A DNA stretch of 64,000 nt from assembly GCA_026315105.1 (NCBI GenBank), contig CM048744.1, forward strand, positions 347,781,668 through 347,845,667, read 5' to 3'. The position numbers and the translations under genes were made by a program. This DNA is from Locusta migratoria (lineage: Eukaryota > Arthropoda > Insecta > Orthoptera > Acrididae). The notes under the pieces were generated by a model that worked only from the letters and a program-made list of their open reading frames with translations, was not told where the DNA came from and did not search any database. Positions 10,094-22,019 of the stretch are shown here, piece by piece (position 1 is the stretch's first letter; the number at the start of each line of letters is the position of its first letter).

Positions 10094-10934
10094 AAAAACG
10101 CTTTTCTTCCCATTGTCATTCTGCATTTTATATCCTCTGTACTGCGACCATCATATGTTATTTTACTGCCCAAGTAACGAAACTCATTTACCACCTTTAC
10201 TGATTCGTTATCTAATTTAATTTCTTCAGCATCGCCTGATTTTTTAAGACTGCATTCCATTACCCTTGTTTTGTTCTTGTTAATGTTCATCTTATATGAT
10301 CCTTTCAACATACTGTCCATTCCGTTCAGTTGCTCCTCCAGGTCCTTTGCTGTGTCTGACAGAATTACAATGTCATCAGCAAAACGCAAGGTTTTTATTT
10401 CTTCACCCTGAACTTTAATTCCTTTTTGAAATTTCTCCTTGCTTTATAGCGTGTTCATTCTACAAATTGAATAACATTGGGGAAACGCTACAACCATGTC
10501 TTACACCCTTCCCACCCTCTGCACCCCTTTCATGCCCTTCAACTCTGATAACTGCTGTCAGGTTTTTGTACAAGTTGTAAATAACCTTCCGTTCCCTATA
10601 TTTTACAACTGCTGATTTCAGAATTTGAAAGTGTGTATTCCAATCAACATTTTCAAACGTTTTCTCCAAATCTACAAAAGCTAGAAATGCAGGTTTGCCT
10701 TTCCGTAATCTCTCTTCTAAGATAAGCTGTAAAGTGAGGTTTGCCTCCCGTGTTCCTACATTTCTCTTGGATCCAAATTGGTCTTCCCCAAAGTCGGCTT
10801 CTACCAGCTTTTTCCATCCTTCTGTAAATAATTCGTGTAAAAATTTTGTAACCATGACTTATTAAACCGATGGTTCTGTAATGTTCATACCTGTCTGCAC
10901 CTGCTTTCTTTGGAATGGGGATTATTATGACTGT
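10094..10934 (-). pseudogene. RTE-like LINE ORF2 reverse transcriptase fragment
   Basis: Minus-strand frames at 10003-10389 and 10460-10855 encode the RT of an endonuclease/RT-type LINE. MRFADDIVILSDTAKDLEEQ holds the FADD active site. Downstream lie NKTRVMECS and NEFRYLGSKIT; upstream lie FVDLEKTFENVDW (motif A, where Ala-Phe-Asp is usual) and RHGCSVSPMLFNL (motif B). The two frames are separated by a shift near 10390-10460 and the copy is truncated upstream of about 10934. It is inactive. The clade (RTE or close to it) is inferred from sequence style. Confidence 0.85.
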
Positions 10935-12128
10935 GAACGTGAAAACGCTTCGGTATTATCGTATTTTGGTTTTGACACTTAGTGCGACACAGCATCCATT
11001 ACACTGAAGGATCCTAGTGTGTTTACTAAGGTCAGGGTTTTCCCTAATGTGATTGAATTATCCAAGGAAAAAAAAAACATTCAGGATCTCATCAAATCTC
11101 AAGGTCACTGCACTTTAACGACACCTCTATCGGTGGAATGATTCCCTAGCAAAATACACACTCCAGTGACTGATTGCCGGCAAGAGATTATCCGTGAGGA
11201 AAAGACACAAGCAAAAACAAGGAAAGAGAAGAAAAGAAAAGAAAATCACACACACACACACACATCGTGCCCCGTGAGGTAATGAAAATCAGGTACCACA
11301 ATTAAGCTAGATTTGCTGTCACAATCTGAATCTGACAAGTAATGAAACTATATAAAGTCGTTCTTTAAAGTTTTTACCATAGTCTCAAAAAGTAGACCTA
11401 CGTGATAGTTATTTCAAAGTTTTGCACAATACCCTAATGATCTTTCAGGCGGACTTACGCTGTATATTATTTCATCAAATATAATACATAAACATATAAT
11501 TATGTAATATGTAAAAGAATACGTCGTTACCCATCTCGCAAAGCTCTTCAATTATTAATTTCTAATTTTCACACGATACTCTTACGAACTTTCAAATGGG
11601 CATAGACTGCATACTTCTTAATGTATGTAATATATATAAATACTGTCGTTCCCAAATAACTTGGCGGGGAACGACCTCACACATCGGAGCATAGAACCTC
11701 AATGCACTCCGCCACGGTTTAATTTGTCATCAAGCCTTTCTAGTGTAATAAAAAGGTAGTTTTGAGTTCAGAAAAAATAAGCAGCTGCTTAGTGAACTAT
11801 TTTGAATATCACAATATATGACGAAATAGCTCATTGCAATTTCAGGCAAATGTTTTGGGCTAAGGTAAAACTGGAACGTTGTCTGTATCTGTATGCTGAT
11901 TATTGCAAAAGATTTTCCACCGTTGAGAAGCAAGTCCCATTTTATGATCATTTCATGTTGCCAAGTGATCAAAATTTCGCTGCTGTGGAGAAACACATTA
12001 GCAAGATTTTCATTGTTTGTTGGCTCTTAAAGACTGGTTTGATGTCTTCAAGAAATGTGGCCAAAGGCGGTAATTTTGTGAACATATTATGACATCAGAC
12101 TATTTTTTATCCACCAGTGATCAAAAAC
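10935..12128. other. unannotated stretch
   Basis: There is no supported gene. A short CA run lies at about 11248-11263. Open frames at 11730-11996 and 11802-12092 overlap on opposite strands and show no domain. Confidence 0.5.
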
Positions 12129-12259
12129 ATTCAAATGTCTGTAAACCTATGGGAAGAAACTGTTGCGGCCATCTATCCGTAGACTTACAAACTACTTCAC
12201 ACACCCATGCCCGAGGGAGGATTCGAACCTCTGGCGGTAGCGGTTGCAGTGGTCCTGTT
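12129..12259 (-). mobile_element. older, partial SINE copy (copy 2)
   Basis: The tail (ACATTCAAATGTCTGTAAAC), the ACTTACAAACTACTT block and box B (GAGGTTCGAATCC on minus) are recognisable. The centre has a deletion and the head is diverged. It is more decayed than the neighbouring copy and was in place before that copy inserted at its head end. Confidence 0.75.
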
Positions 12260-12270
12260 GACACAGAAGT

Positions 12271-12462
12271 TCAAATGTTTGTAGAACTTATGGGACTTAA
12301 CTACGGGGTCATCAGTCCCTAAGCTTACAAACTACTTATGAACTAACTAAGACTAAGGACGGCACAAATATCCATGCCCGAGGGGGGATCCGAATCCCCG
12401 ACCGCAGTGGTCGTGCAGACCGTGACTGGAGCGCCTCAGTCTCCTCGGCCACCGCGGCCGGC
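12271..12462 (-). mobile_element. tRNA-derived SINE (copy 3)
   Basis: This copy is almost full length, flanked by a perfect 11-bp target-site duplication GACACAGAAGT (12260-12270 and 12463-12473). The head carries GCCGGCCGCGGTGGCCGAGG and box B on the minus strand, with one box-B change (ATTCGGATCC). It belongs with copy 4 to a subtype whose head reads AGACTGAGGCGCTCCAGTC. Confidence 0.93.
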
Positions 12463-12473
12463 GACACAGAAGT

Positions 12474-13170
12474 GACTACTACTACTGAATACGAAATAAG
12501 ACAAATACTCAAAATAATAATAAAAATAAACAAAGTAGCTGGGGAAGACTAAATTGTTGCATCATTGGTAAAAAAAATTAGGAACCTGACCATTTAAGAT
12601 CCATGAGAAACCGTAGACCACGCGGTCCTTCCTGCATGGCTGTGTACCAGAGACATGAGATGTCTGTTTAGTCCGAAGAATCTCTTAGAATGGCATAAGG
12701 TATTATTTCGAGATGCCATACAACTTATCCTCACTGCAGATGAGCCAGATATTTTATTAGTGTCAAATAAATACTATGGGGAAACCTAGCTGAAATTCGG
12801 CTGAAACGAACGAAGTCGTCCTGAAACTTTACAAGGTCAGTCTTCGAAAGAAGTATTCCGGGTCAGTTTCAGTTGACCAAAAGAAGAAAAAAAATGTATC
12901 ATACCTGCACTCAAATGGACACTATTTATCAAAACTTCTGGAGAATCATATAACTAAGAAGATATCTGAAAATGAGGACGAGTTGTAAATGCGTCTGCAG
13001 TGGAGATGTGAGCACTTACAGCAGTGTGCCGTATGCCACAAAATATGATTGCCAGTGCTAAGAAGATATTCAATTTCGTACTCTGATAATTCGAAGTTGA
13101 TGTTTTTTTTCTATTGATTTAAACGATTACCGATTACGTCTTTGAACAGTGGACTATCATTCTCATCAAT
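12474..13170. other. unannotated stretch between SINE copies
   Basis: No coding or repeat structure is recognised. Confidence 0.5.
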
Positions 13171-13183
13171 AATTAAATATTCA

Positions 13184-13372
13184 AATGTTTGTATAGTTTA
13201 TGGGACGTAACTACGGGGCCATCAGTCCCTAAACTTACCAACTACTTATGAACTACTTACGATCTAGGACGGCACAAATATCCATGCCCGAGGGGGGATT
13301 CGAACCCCCGACCGTAGTGGCCGTGCAGACCGTGACTGGAGCGCCTCAGTCTCCTCGGCCACCGCGGCCGGC
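13184..13372 (-). mobile_element. tRNA-derived SINE (copy 4)
   Basis: Full-length copy with a 13-bp target-site duplication AATTAAATATTCA (13171-13183 and 13373-13385). The head GCCGGCCGCGGTGGCCGAGG and box B GGTTCGAATCC are intact. It has the same head subtype as copy 3. Confidence 0.93.
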
Positions 13373-13832
13373 AATTAAATATTCATAATCTTATATGAAA
13401 TATATTTTTCAACTTTTCCAGTTGAATATCTCCATCCATAGCAAATGCGGATTAGGATTGTATTTCCCCGTAACCTTCATTTCTGAATCTGTGTTCATTT
13501 ACTATGGTAATCTGACTGCATAGTAAGTTATTTAATTTTCTACAGCGTACATACTACTAACACTTCTGAAGTCGTCTTCTATGTCTGACAAAGGGTTCTA
13601 TACGCATACAGTATTTTCAGCTTATTTATTTATTTAAGAGTTGAGAAGTGGTGACGCCGTAATATGTTGTGTCAATCCTTCCTTACAGTAATTTTGAAAG
13701 AGAATGATTTATGGGAGTGGGAGAGACCTACGCTTGTTCTTCGTGTCTCGCATTTTTAAACTAGTGAAAACAATTAGGGGTTCAGTTGAGATATCTAGGT
13801 TCTAATGAAGTAAAATGTCTCGACGTCTTTCT

Positions 13833-13887
13833 ATCGGTTCTGCGCAGTGAAGAGACAACAATCGGTTCTGCGCAGTGGAGACAACAA
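13833..13887. repeat. 28-bp tandem duplication
   Basis: The unit ATCGGTTCTGCGCAGTGAAG... is repeated twice in a row, with the second copy slightly shorter. It is a local duplication with no assigned role. Confidence 0.8.
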
Positions 13888-15724
13888 CAGTACGACAACC
13901 GAGATGGTAATAACAGAAAGCTACTGCAGATAGCGTTGGCGTTCACTTATCGTTACTGTACCAAACGAATTACTAAAACTTTTGGGTTTAAATAGTGTAT
14001 TGAGCAACGTAGTGCAATGCAACAACAACGTGATTGACCCAAAGCTATGACATGGAGAGCCATAGGAAGGTTGGAAGTGGGACAGAGAGGTGGTTGCAGC
14101 TATTGGAGTGCATGGCCGGCGGAAGGGGAAGATATCAGCCGGGCAAAGAATCCATTTGGCGCCCCCTACAACCCATTGGTATTACTGACTTTAAATTTGC
14201 TATGCTACCTTACAGATAGCTGCTTTTGAAGGATAACTGCTTGAACTCGATAACTATAAGAATCAGTTATCAAACTGAGTAAGATCTTAACTTGTCAGTT
14301 CAATACACATAGTAAGTTTTGGTTAACGATATACGAAACGATTATTTACACATGAGCATGCAGAATATTCTACATCACTGATTAGAAATTTACGGAACGA
14401 TTCAAGAAACAACGATTTATATAAAATTAAGATTGATGATGCGATACAGCATTTATTTACACATATGTAAATAACCTTGTTAACTGCGCAAGAGAACACA
14501 TATATGAAGAAAAGAATATACAAATACATTTTGTAACAGTATTGTACAAAGATTTCGTAATACAAATAATACAACCAGTAATATAATTTATATCTTTATA
14601 CATTTTTAATGCAAATTGTCCTTTGAGTTGTGTACAAAGATAAGTAAGGTTAACTTTTCGTGCCTTTTTCTCTGCAAAGTCTTTAAAGTTGGTTCATACA
14701 CATCTAACGAGTAAAGGTCTTATTGCTTTGGTACATGTATCAAGCATCAGTGTTCGTATAGAATGTAATTATTGCTACTTATGTCAATGGGAAAGAAAAA
14801 CTTTCTTTGGGCGTGAAGTTCGCCGCCTATCTGAGAGGTCGCCTCCCTACCCATCCCAGTCTGCTAAGACGCTACATGTCTTAACACCTCTTCTCTATTA
14901 AACGTAATACAACGAAAATACGGTACGTAATGCAGGCGTACTTACCTGTACTGTGTTGTTATCTTCTGGAATATTTGTTGATTTCTTGCTGGTTTCCTCA
15001 TTCTCTGGTTCTACGTTTTCATTTCCATTATTGACTGTTTCAGGGGTATAAAAGAATTTCTTTAATGCCGCTGCCTGTTTCTCATTTTCAGCCGCCAATT
15101 GTGCTCTACTTTTTCTGTTTACATTTCCAGAAGCCTTCTTTTTTCCGGCATGTTGATAAAGAACACATTAACGCAACGATTCTTCTACTAAGAGTCGAAA
15201 TTCAGGAGACAAAAGAAGAACACGCGCACCGTGAAGCCTGCACTACATGTAGATGACTTCTGATTTATAATTTTCTTTCACGAGACAATTGACAGTACAA
15301 ACAGGACTAATTTCTCTTTGGTTGCCGATAACTCAATATTGTTTGTGTGTATTGTTAGAGCGGTCGACATAGCTTTGTCGCAAGGAGTGCAATTGTCGGC
15401 ACCGCGGCGGTTGTAATTGTCAGAGCGTGTTATTGTTGCTCAAAACTGCCAACTCTCAACAATAGCCTTTAGCTTTGTCAGCGGAGATTTTTGTATAGAC
15501 AAAATAAGGTGAAGGGACGAAGGGATTTCCTTTGTAGGAGATTCAAGAAGAAACCGGGGTTGTTGTAAAGAGTGAGGCCTATGGCACGAGGTAGTAACCA
15601 ATGTTGCTTCACAATTTATGAAAAGGTTAATTTTTAGTTCACTGATTACAATAACATAAATTTAGCAAGGATTTTGGCGCCCCCCAAACTCCCCTAAAAT
15701 TTGGCGCCCCGGGCGGTCGCCCGG
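13888..15724. other. unannotated stretch
   Basis: No supported gene. The frames at 14034-14219, 14689-14901, 14898-15098 and 15065-15256 overlap one another and carry no domain. No terminal repeats were seen. Confidence 0.45.
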
Positions 15725-16135
15725 CCATTCCGCCGGTACTGTTGGAGTGTTCCAAACTGTAATTTCCAGGACCTGGACGAGATTTCAGACAACAGGAAAG
15801 AAGACAAGGCCAAGGTCTTCCATGGGTAACATCAGCAAGAGATGATCGTTATCTCCGGTTAACAGCCCGTCAAGACGGAAGGCTGAATGCAACTCAGCTG
15901 CAACGCAACCTCCACGTATCAATACAAACAGTACGAAATCGCCTTCGGGAATGTGGTCTCTAAGCACAGAGGCCTATGGTGTGTCCCATTACAACCACGA
16001 CGCCGTTCAGCCCGCAGAAACTGGACAGAGGAACATCAGACTTGGAATCGTAACGAATGGCGCCGGGTTCTCTTCACAGATGTATCAAGATTTTGTGTTC
16101 AGCCGAACAATCGTTGTTCCCTCATCTGGAGAGAA
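15725..16135 (+). pseudogene. Tc1-like transposase fragment
   Basis: Plus-strand reading gives GQGLPWVTSARDDRYLRLTA and DGRLNATQLQRNLHVSIQTV, a Tc1/Tc3-type helix-turn-helix. After a frameshift near 15965 it gives RNWTEEHQTWNRNEWRRVLF followed by TDVSRFCVQP, the start of the DDE catalytic domain. The first catalytic Asp sits in FTDVSRF, where FTDESRF is usual. The rest of the domain is missing, and a run of G (16141-16155) follows. It is a dead partial copy. Confidence 0.85.
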
Positions 16136-16589
16136 TGAGGAGGGGGGGGGGGGGGAAAGAGTAGATGAAGAGTATGGAAGGAATGTAGAAAAAGATTGCT
16201 TTTTCCAAGGGCTGTTATATGCCTTATTTTCCTTGGTCGTTAATCCATCTGATCTTTATATACACGCAGAAAAAGCAGAAACAAAAAATTTAGTAAATCA
16301 ACTGGAATTACAATACAGTAGAGTCCCAAAAACTGGGTCTAATGTGGACCGGAGGCTGGCCGAGGTTGTGAAAATTCAGAGTTATAGGGAACGGAGTTAA
16401 AAAAATAGATGAGGTTGTTTTGTTATAAAATAGTTACTATTGTTACTTTAGAATACAATACAAATGATGGAATACGGTAACACGAAATAAATTTTAGACA
16501 ACACCTTACAAATGATATTCGTTGCTTACACTCACATGGACTTCACAAAACACGGTTAAGAAAAGACAAAGCCTGCAGGCAGACTGAGC

Positions 16590-17922
16590 CAGAGTTGCCA
16601 GGTTTTCCTATTGCTCTGTCGCCAAATTTTAAACAAAAAGTAGCCAAAATATCGCCATCTTTTCATCAATAAAATGCCAAAATATAACAATCTTCTCATC
16701 AGTAAAAATAGCCAAATATCGCAACCTTTAATCTGTTAACATTATTATGCTATTGCAATTTTGGCATGTTACTCGACAATAATCAGGGAGTAAGCTGGTT
16801 ACCGAGTAAAAAGTAACGCAAACTGTGGCACTCTCACATTCACAGACATCAGACTGAACTTTCCAAGGAAAGTCATACTTCACAGAAACCTTTATCTGAG
16901 TCCATCCAAGAACTGAAGCCAGACACACCACCAACTGACAATGACGGCAGTCAAAATATTGTCACATTGTAAATATAAAAGAGAGACTCCGGAAATTCAG
17001 TTACCTTTAACTATCACATTTATTAATTTCATAACTTATAAAAATTACAACACAAAACTGTTCAAGAATTATTCTATCAAACTTACACAAGGGATGTTCT
17101 CATGCATAACTTCGATTACCAATCACTTTCATGTTCTTAAAAACAAATATTTACAGATTTAAGTAGTTATTGAATCTTTCAAACATTTCTTTAATACACA
17201 CAATCATTGCAACATTTTGAGGTCAGGTAATGCGCTAAGCATACTTTGAGGTGAGATGGAGTTTAATTCGTAATAATGCGTCATTACACACTGAAGAATC
17301 AGCCCTGAGAACGACTGGGAAATCACCGTGTGTTCTCCATCGACATTTATACTCTGTAAATCATTGTTAACCACTGTGAAGTGCGTACCAAAGGGCTCGC
17401 TTCACAGTAGCAGTTGTTGCGAATTTCTGTTGTGTTTTATGGAACGCGGAAAAAATACCTGTTCAAATGCTTCCTTGCATGCTGTAATTTATATAATCTT
17501 ATCCTCATGTTCTCAGCGGCAGCCATACATACGGTGTTGTAGTATACTGTCGTTGAACCCTCGTAATTAGTGTACATGCGGTAGTTTACATCTATCTTCA
17601 TGAGTGTAAGTAGAGTTTGTTTACATCTCTGTGACACTCTCCCACACATCCATGATACTTAAAAACGTTTGTGCTAACTTGTGTAGGTTGATTACATTTC
17701 CCCAGCATTCTACCGAAGGTTAGCCGGTATCATTGACGCAATGTCTAAAGAGTGATTGCTTTACATTCGTTGTATTTGAAGTGAAATAAAATAGCCATTA
17801 AGTCGCCACCCAATTTCTTTACTAGCCAAATCTAATCGCCAGTCGCCAGACTGCTAGAATGGCTACTATTATAAGAAAAAGATAGCCAAGAATGCGAAAA
17901 ATCGCCACACCTGGCAACCCTG
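16590..17922. mobile_element. non-autonomous hAT element
   Basis: The left end CAGAGTTGCCAGGT and the right end (reverse complement CAGGGTTGCCAGGT) form a 14-bp inverted repeat typical of hAT elements. A perfect 8-bp target-site duplication GACTGAGC flanks it (16582-16589 and 17923-17930). Both subterminal regions are rich in TAGCCA/TCGCCA words, often bound by hAT transposases. No transposase frame remains. It sits inside the Tigger-like element. Confidence 0.88.
17428..17590 (-). repeat. CR1-like LINE 3' UTR fragment
   Basis: The blocks GGAACGCGGAAAA, TGCATGCTGTAATTTATATA and TCTTATCCTCATG match, in order, the 3' region of the CR1-like LINE family seen at 42525-43055. It is nested within the hAT element. 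Confidence 0.6.
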
Positions 17923-18298
17923 GACTGAGCGGCAGAGGGCGATGGCCACGTCACCTGAGTATCATTGTTGTCTGCTGTAACCGAGTTCATTATTGTCCAT
18001 CGCGCCTAAGCTGATTTTAAGCGGCACCGTGAAAAATGAACTCCCGTAGTTTTGACTATGACTTGTTTCCATTAAGAAAACGCATCTCCATACTGCATTA
18101 GTGAAACTCAAAAGGTGGCACAGGAAAAGATGATGTATTGGCCCATACATAGCATAGCCTGTAGCTGCTATATGCTACGATTTGACTTGTATCCTGCATT
18201 ATGCGAGCGCGGAATAATTCCAGGGGGTGTGCCGGGGTGTGACAGAGTTATCCGGACTGCCGGGTTACCGAGAGCCGAGTTTTCGGGACTCTAATGTA

Positions 18299-19880
18299 TA
18301 TGATTTTCAGAGAAAATCTTTATAATTTTACATTCCATTCCACATTGCTACAACAACTCAATGCAGGATATTGATTTTACTGATGTATTTTCTTGGTGCT
18401 TCTATGAAAGCAAGAATTCTTATCTATACTTTGCAATTCTTTCAAAAAACTGAGCCACAGCGTAGCGTATCGGCCAGGTTTAGCTAATTAACTCTAAACG
18501 ACTGAAAATTTTGAGTGGCTTGTTAGTGTTACACTGAAAACGACATTAATAGCAATATTTTGTGGCCAAAAGACACACACAAAATTGACGGAGCTATTTT
18601 ACTTCATTGCTTTCTACTTTGCTATTTATAAACACTGTTCTGAATGTTCAGCACTTATGAATGTTCTTGTTATAGAACTTCTCTTGTTATAGTCTCCATG
18701 TCTTTGTACTGGTACAAGTCTGTAACTTTGGGGAAGTCAGTCTTTTTTTATGTATGACTATTAACAACGTTACAGATCTAACAGAAACAATATTGTGTGT
18801 ATTAATCATGGCTGTTACAAGGAGTAACATTCTCAAGTTGCCATAACTGATTTGGAAAGTTTGCAAGACCCTCGCTGGGTTTGACTTCTTGCTGACGTAT
18901 TTGCGGGGATTCAGTCTGTTGGACTGGTTTGTGCGTTTGTGAAACGCTACATCACGATCCTTGAGTTAAACGTTTGAAAACGAGACTCATGGTTGAGTCT
19001 CGGCACGCGCTAGCAGCGTGCTTCATTTATTTCAAACTCAACTTCGCTTCTTATTTTTCTAGATGTAACTGACGTATTGCGATCCAACCAGCGCCAATTT
19101 GTTGGTAATTTTTCAAGTTATTGATTCCATAATTTTGTATCCTATCCTCGTCGCCACTTTTGTAATTTTTTGATTTACAAAAGACTTAGGAGTGATAATC
19201 AAGTAAAAAGTGATGAAAAATTTTTACTTCATAATAAATGTAAAATATCTCTGTAAGAAAATATTTTGAAAATAAACTCTTGTTTCAGTATTGTTATAAC
19301 AAATCAATCCACATACAGGAAAAATTTTATCATCTCCTGTAACTTGTGAGAAATTGTTCGCTATAGTAGGCATATTTTAACATTGCGGGGATAGGCGATT
19401 CCAGATCCCCTCCTTAAGTAGTCTTTTTTGTGTCCCAGTCTCTTCGCCGCTTTTGTGTCTCGTTTCCGCCGGTTGTCGTCGGTGTCGGTGGCCGAGTAGA
19501 AAGAGACCGACACAGGAAAATAGGATGCACGCGTGTGCAGGTACGGAGGTGACTAGCCAGTGGGACAGCAGAAACTAGAAACACTAGAGTAAATTAGAAC
19601 GAGATATATATTTTGTGGAGTCTTGGTAATACTTAACTTTTACATAGTTCTTGACTGCAGAATGTTGATACATAGTTTATATAGAGGCCTGCCTACTGAT
19701 GATTCCCAGTGCCTATCCGATAGCCAAGTCTTAACTGGTGCCTATCTGATTCCCAAGTGTAGATGCAGCAGTCGTGGCCATGAGCGGAGTTGCAGCAGAG
19801 GGCGCCCGTGGCTGACGTAAGAACGCCGCGCCGTGCGTGCGTAGCGGCGCGCGGCGAAAGTACTTGTGCGACACCACACA
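18299..19880. other. unannotated stretch
   Basis: No gene is supported. The right portion near 19800-19870 is GC-rich, with a GCGTGCGTAGCGGCGCGCGG cluster, but has no open frame or known motif. Confidence 0.5.
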
Positions 19881-19882
19881 TA

Positions 19883-20390
19883 AGAAATTCGAGGATCACT
19901 CCAAAAGAAAAGCACACATTTTAAATACAGTTTTCATTCAGCATGTTTGAAAGTTTTAGGGTGTAGATACATCCTTTCCGCTTGTTTTCAAACTTAGTTC
20001 AACCTGTTCCCGTGAGTGACGCCGTCTTCAAGGTGGCTGCTACACTTTGACGTTCGTCAGAAGCAACGTCCTGTCATTGAATTCCTGTGCTGTGAAAACA
20101 CCCACAAGAGGTTGAAAAAGGTGTATGGAGATGCTGCTTTCGATCGCAGTACAGTTAGTCGGTTAAGTGATGAAAGCGGGCACGGCAATATTGAGGCTTG
20201 TCCTCGCAGCGGCAGGCCTCGTACTGGTTCCAAGATGGCGTACAGCAATTGAGAGGGATGGAGATTATGTGGGGAAATGAAAATATTGTTCCTAAAGGAT
20301 GTATCTACACACTGAAAAACTTTCAAACATGTAGAATAAAAACTGTATTAAAACTGTGCATTTCTTTTGGAGTGACCCTGGAAATCATGG
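19883..20390 (+). mobile_element. mariner deletion derivative with ~100-bp inverted repeats
   Basis: Long inverted repeats (about 19883-19979 and 20295-20390) share GGTCACTCCAAAAGAAA, CATGTTTGAAAGTTTT and GTAGATACATCCTTT in order. TA dinucleotides lie at 19881-19882 and 20391-20392. The interior keeps only the N-terminal helix-turn-helix part of the transposase. It is a young-looking miniature derivative that would need a transposase supplied elsewhere. Confidence 0.85.
20016..20252 (+). pseudogene. mariner transposase N-terminal (HTH) fragment
   Basis: The 78-codon frame reads FDVRQKQRPVIEFLCCENTH, KRLKKVYGDAAFDRSTVSRL and SGRPRTGSK, the paired helix-turn-helix DNA-binding domain and linker of a mariner-type transposase. 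It stops at TGA (20250-20252) directly before the right inverted repeat, so the whole catalytic domain is gone. A product could at most bind the element's own ends. Confidence 0.8.
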
Positions 20391-20561
20391 TATTCTTTTA
20401 ACAAACATAACTTATGTTTACTTTTTAGACTCTCACACAGTACGCAGTGCACAGTACAGTACGTGCATGACTATTCATGACCGTGAAAGTCGTTTTTCAA
20501 TATCTGTTGTTATTCCAGAGATATCTGGGGTGAAAAGTTTCAGTGAAACACTTTGTATGCC

Positions 20562-20565
<4 letters not shown>

Positions 20566-20596
<31 letters not shown>

Positions 20597-20609
20597 TTTT
20601 TTTTTTTTT
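20566..20609. repeat. poly-T tract
   Basis: A long T run broken by one A and ending in G. It may be a reverse-oriented poly-A tail or a slippage tract. Confidence 0.9.
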
Positions 20610-20781
20610 GAGTACAGAAATTTTCGTTTTTCGTGTGTTGGTACATGTATGCTATAGGTTGCTTTGGGCGTATTTATCAAATGTCAGAAGTAGAAAGCTG
20701 ATGATCAAGTTATCGTACTTTGGTTTATACTGAAGGGTTATTTATTTATTTGCGAAGTCTACTCTACTATAGCATGTAAAC

Positions 20782-21600
20782 ATGTTGCAGGTACAGTATT
20801 TAAACTTGTGGCGTATGCCGAAATGGTATTTGTGTGACGGTTTTGTAAATGAAACGTTGCCACTGCTTGTAAAGAATATGGCAATATCATTCCCCAACAG
20901 CAGACTACAAAATTCCTACTCGTATGTTCAACACACTAGTACAATGCCCAGCAGTAATTTTGCACTCGAACGTGTAAATGAACAGACTGTGGATGAAATA
21001 GCAGACATTATTGAGTCAGTAGAACGTAGCTCTTCAACAAGCACACGTAGAATTTCTGCACGTATAGGTGTTCAACATATAAGAGTATGGCACGGGAAGC
21101 ACGGGATTCATCCATATCATTCACCTAAGGAGCTCACGGATCTTTCGTAAGTACGTGTGTGGTGAGCACAGGGCCACGAGCTAATGCAGTCTTTCTTCCT
21201 TCTTTCCTCCTTGGACTGCATTTACTTTCTCTTTCCCTACTTTCCTATCCTCACTCCTTCCCCTCCTCACCGGAAGACCGATAACCTTAGCAGTTTGGTC
21301 CCCCTATTCTAAAATGAGCTTCCAGCATTACTGGAAGAGATTTCTTTGGCTACAACCATGCGTATGTTCTTTCATCATTAAGGGGCTTCTGTACATTCTA
21401 GTTGTCACGTGACACATCTTATGATCCATATTCGCCAGAGTTTCTTGGCCACTAAAGTCCTCAGACCTTACCCCTTTAGAATTTTTCTTGTGGGGGTGGT
21501 TGAAAGGCGAAGTCTACAAAGATAAAGGAAACACAAGAGCCGATTTGATCGTTCGGATTATGCGTACTGCAGCCTTCAGAAAAGAACGAAAAGACGACAG
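20782..21600 (+). pseudogene. mariner-type (Tc1/IS630 superfamily) transposase relic
   Basis: The N-terminal part (20850-21150) shows FPNSRLQNS, VDEIADIIESVERSSSTSTR and RISARIGVQHIRVWHGKHGIHPYH, matching the HTH plus linker of insect transposases in this superfamily. After a gap of stops and shifts, 21430-21570 reads SSDLTPLEFFLWGWLKGEVY, the classic C-terminal SPDLTPLDFFLWG block that carries the last catalytic Asp/Glu region. The middle is missing or unreadable. This is a different family from the copy at 24.2-27.8 kb. Confidence 0.8.
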
Positions 21601-22019
21601 GAGAGGTGCCCGTGGTTTTATAAAGAGGAGTCGAAAGTGCACTGAAGTTGGTCGTGGAATTTTTGAAGATGAACTTCGAACGTCTTCATTTGGCATTATT
21701 TTAAGTTTATATGTGTCACAAATTAACAATTGTCTCTCTGTACTCAACAAAATTCGGGCACATGTTATATGGCATTTTATAGCGTTGTCTATATTGCCAC
21801 CCCCTAAAGTATTCTTCCTGAAACACGGAGGATGTTGAACCTACTCTTACTCAAACTAGGCCTAATTGGCATGTAACGCATGTGACACAAACTTATCTTA
21901 AATAAAACCACTATTTCTCTTTCTCGTGGTTTGAGGAGTATTCAGTGTAATCACAGATAAATTGCAGTAATCACTGAAAGGAAATATTTAATTTAAATGG
22001 TTTAGATTACTGGCCCACT

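Larger units (their letters stand above)
16316..18296. mobile_element. Tigger/pogo-like DNA transposon, non-autonomous
   Basis: The left end CAGTAGAGTCCCAAAAACT and the right end (reverse complement CATTAGAGTCCCGAAAACT) are matching inverted ends of the pogo/Tigger type (CAG...GAGTCCC). They are flanked by TA dinucleotides at 16314-16315 and 18297-18298. No pogo-type transposase is readable inside. The interior is occupied by a hAT element and a LINE fragment, so the original element was short or lost its gene. Confidence 0.75.

Noticed and set aside
20566..20609. Poly-T as terminator or retroposed gene tail
   Set aside because: No gene body was found on either side.
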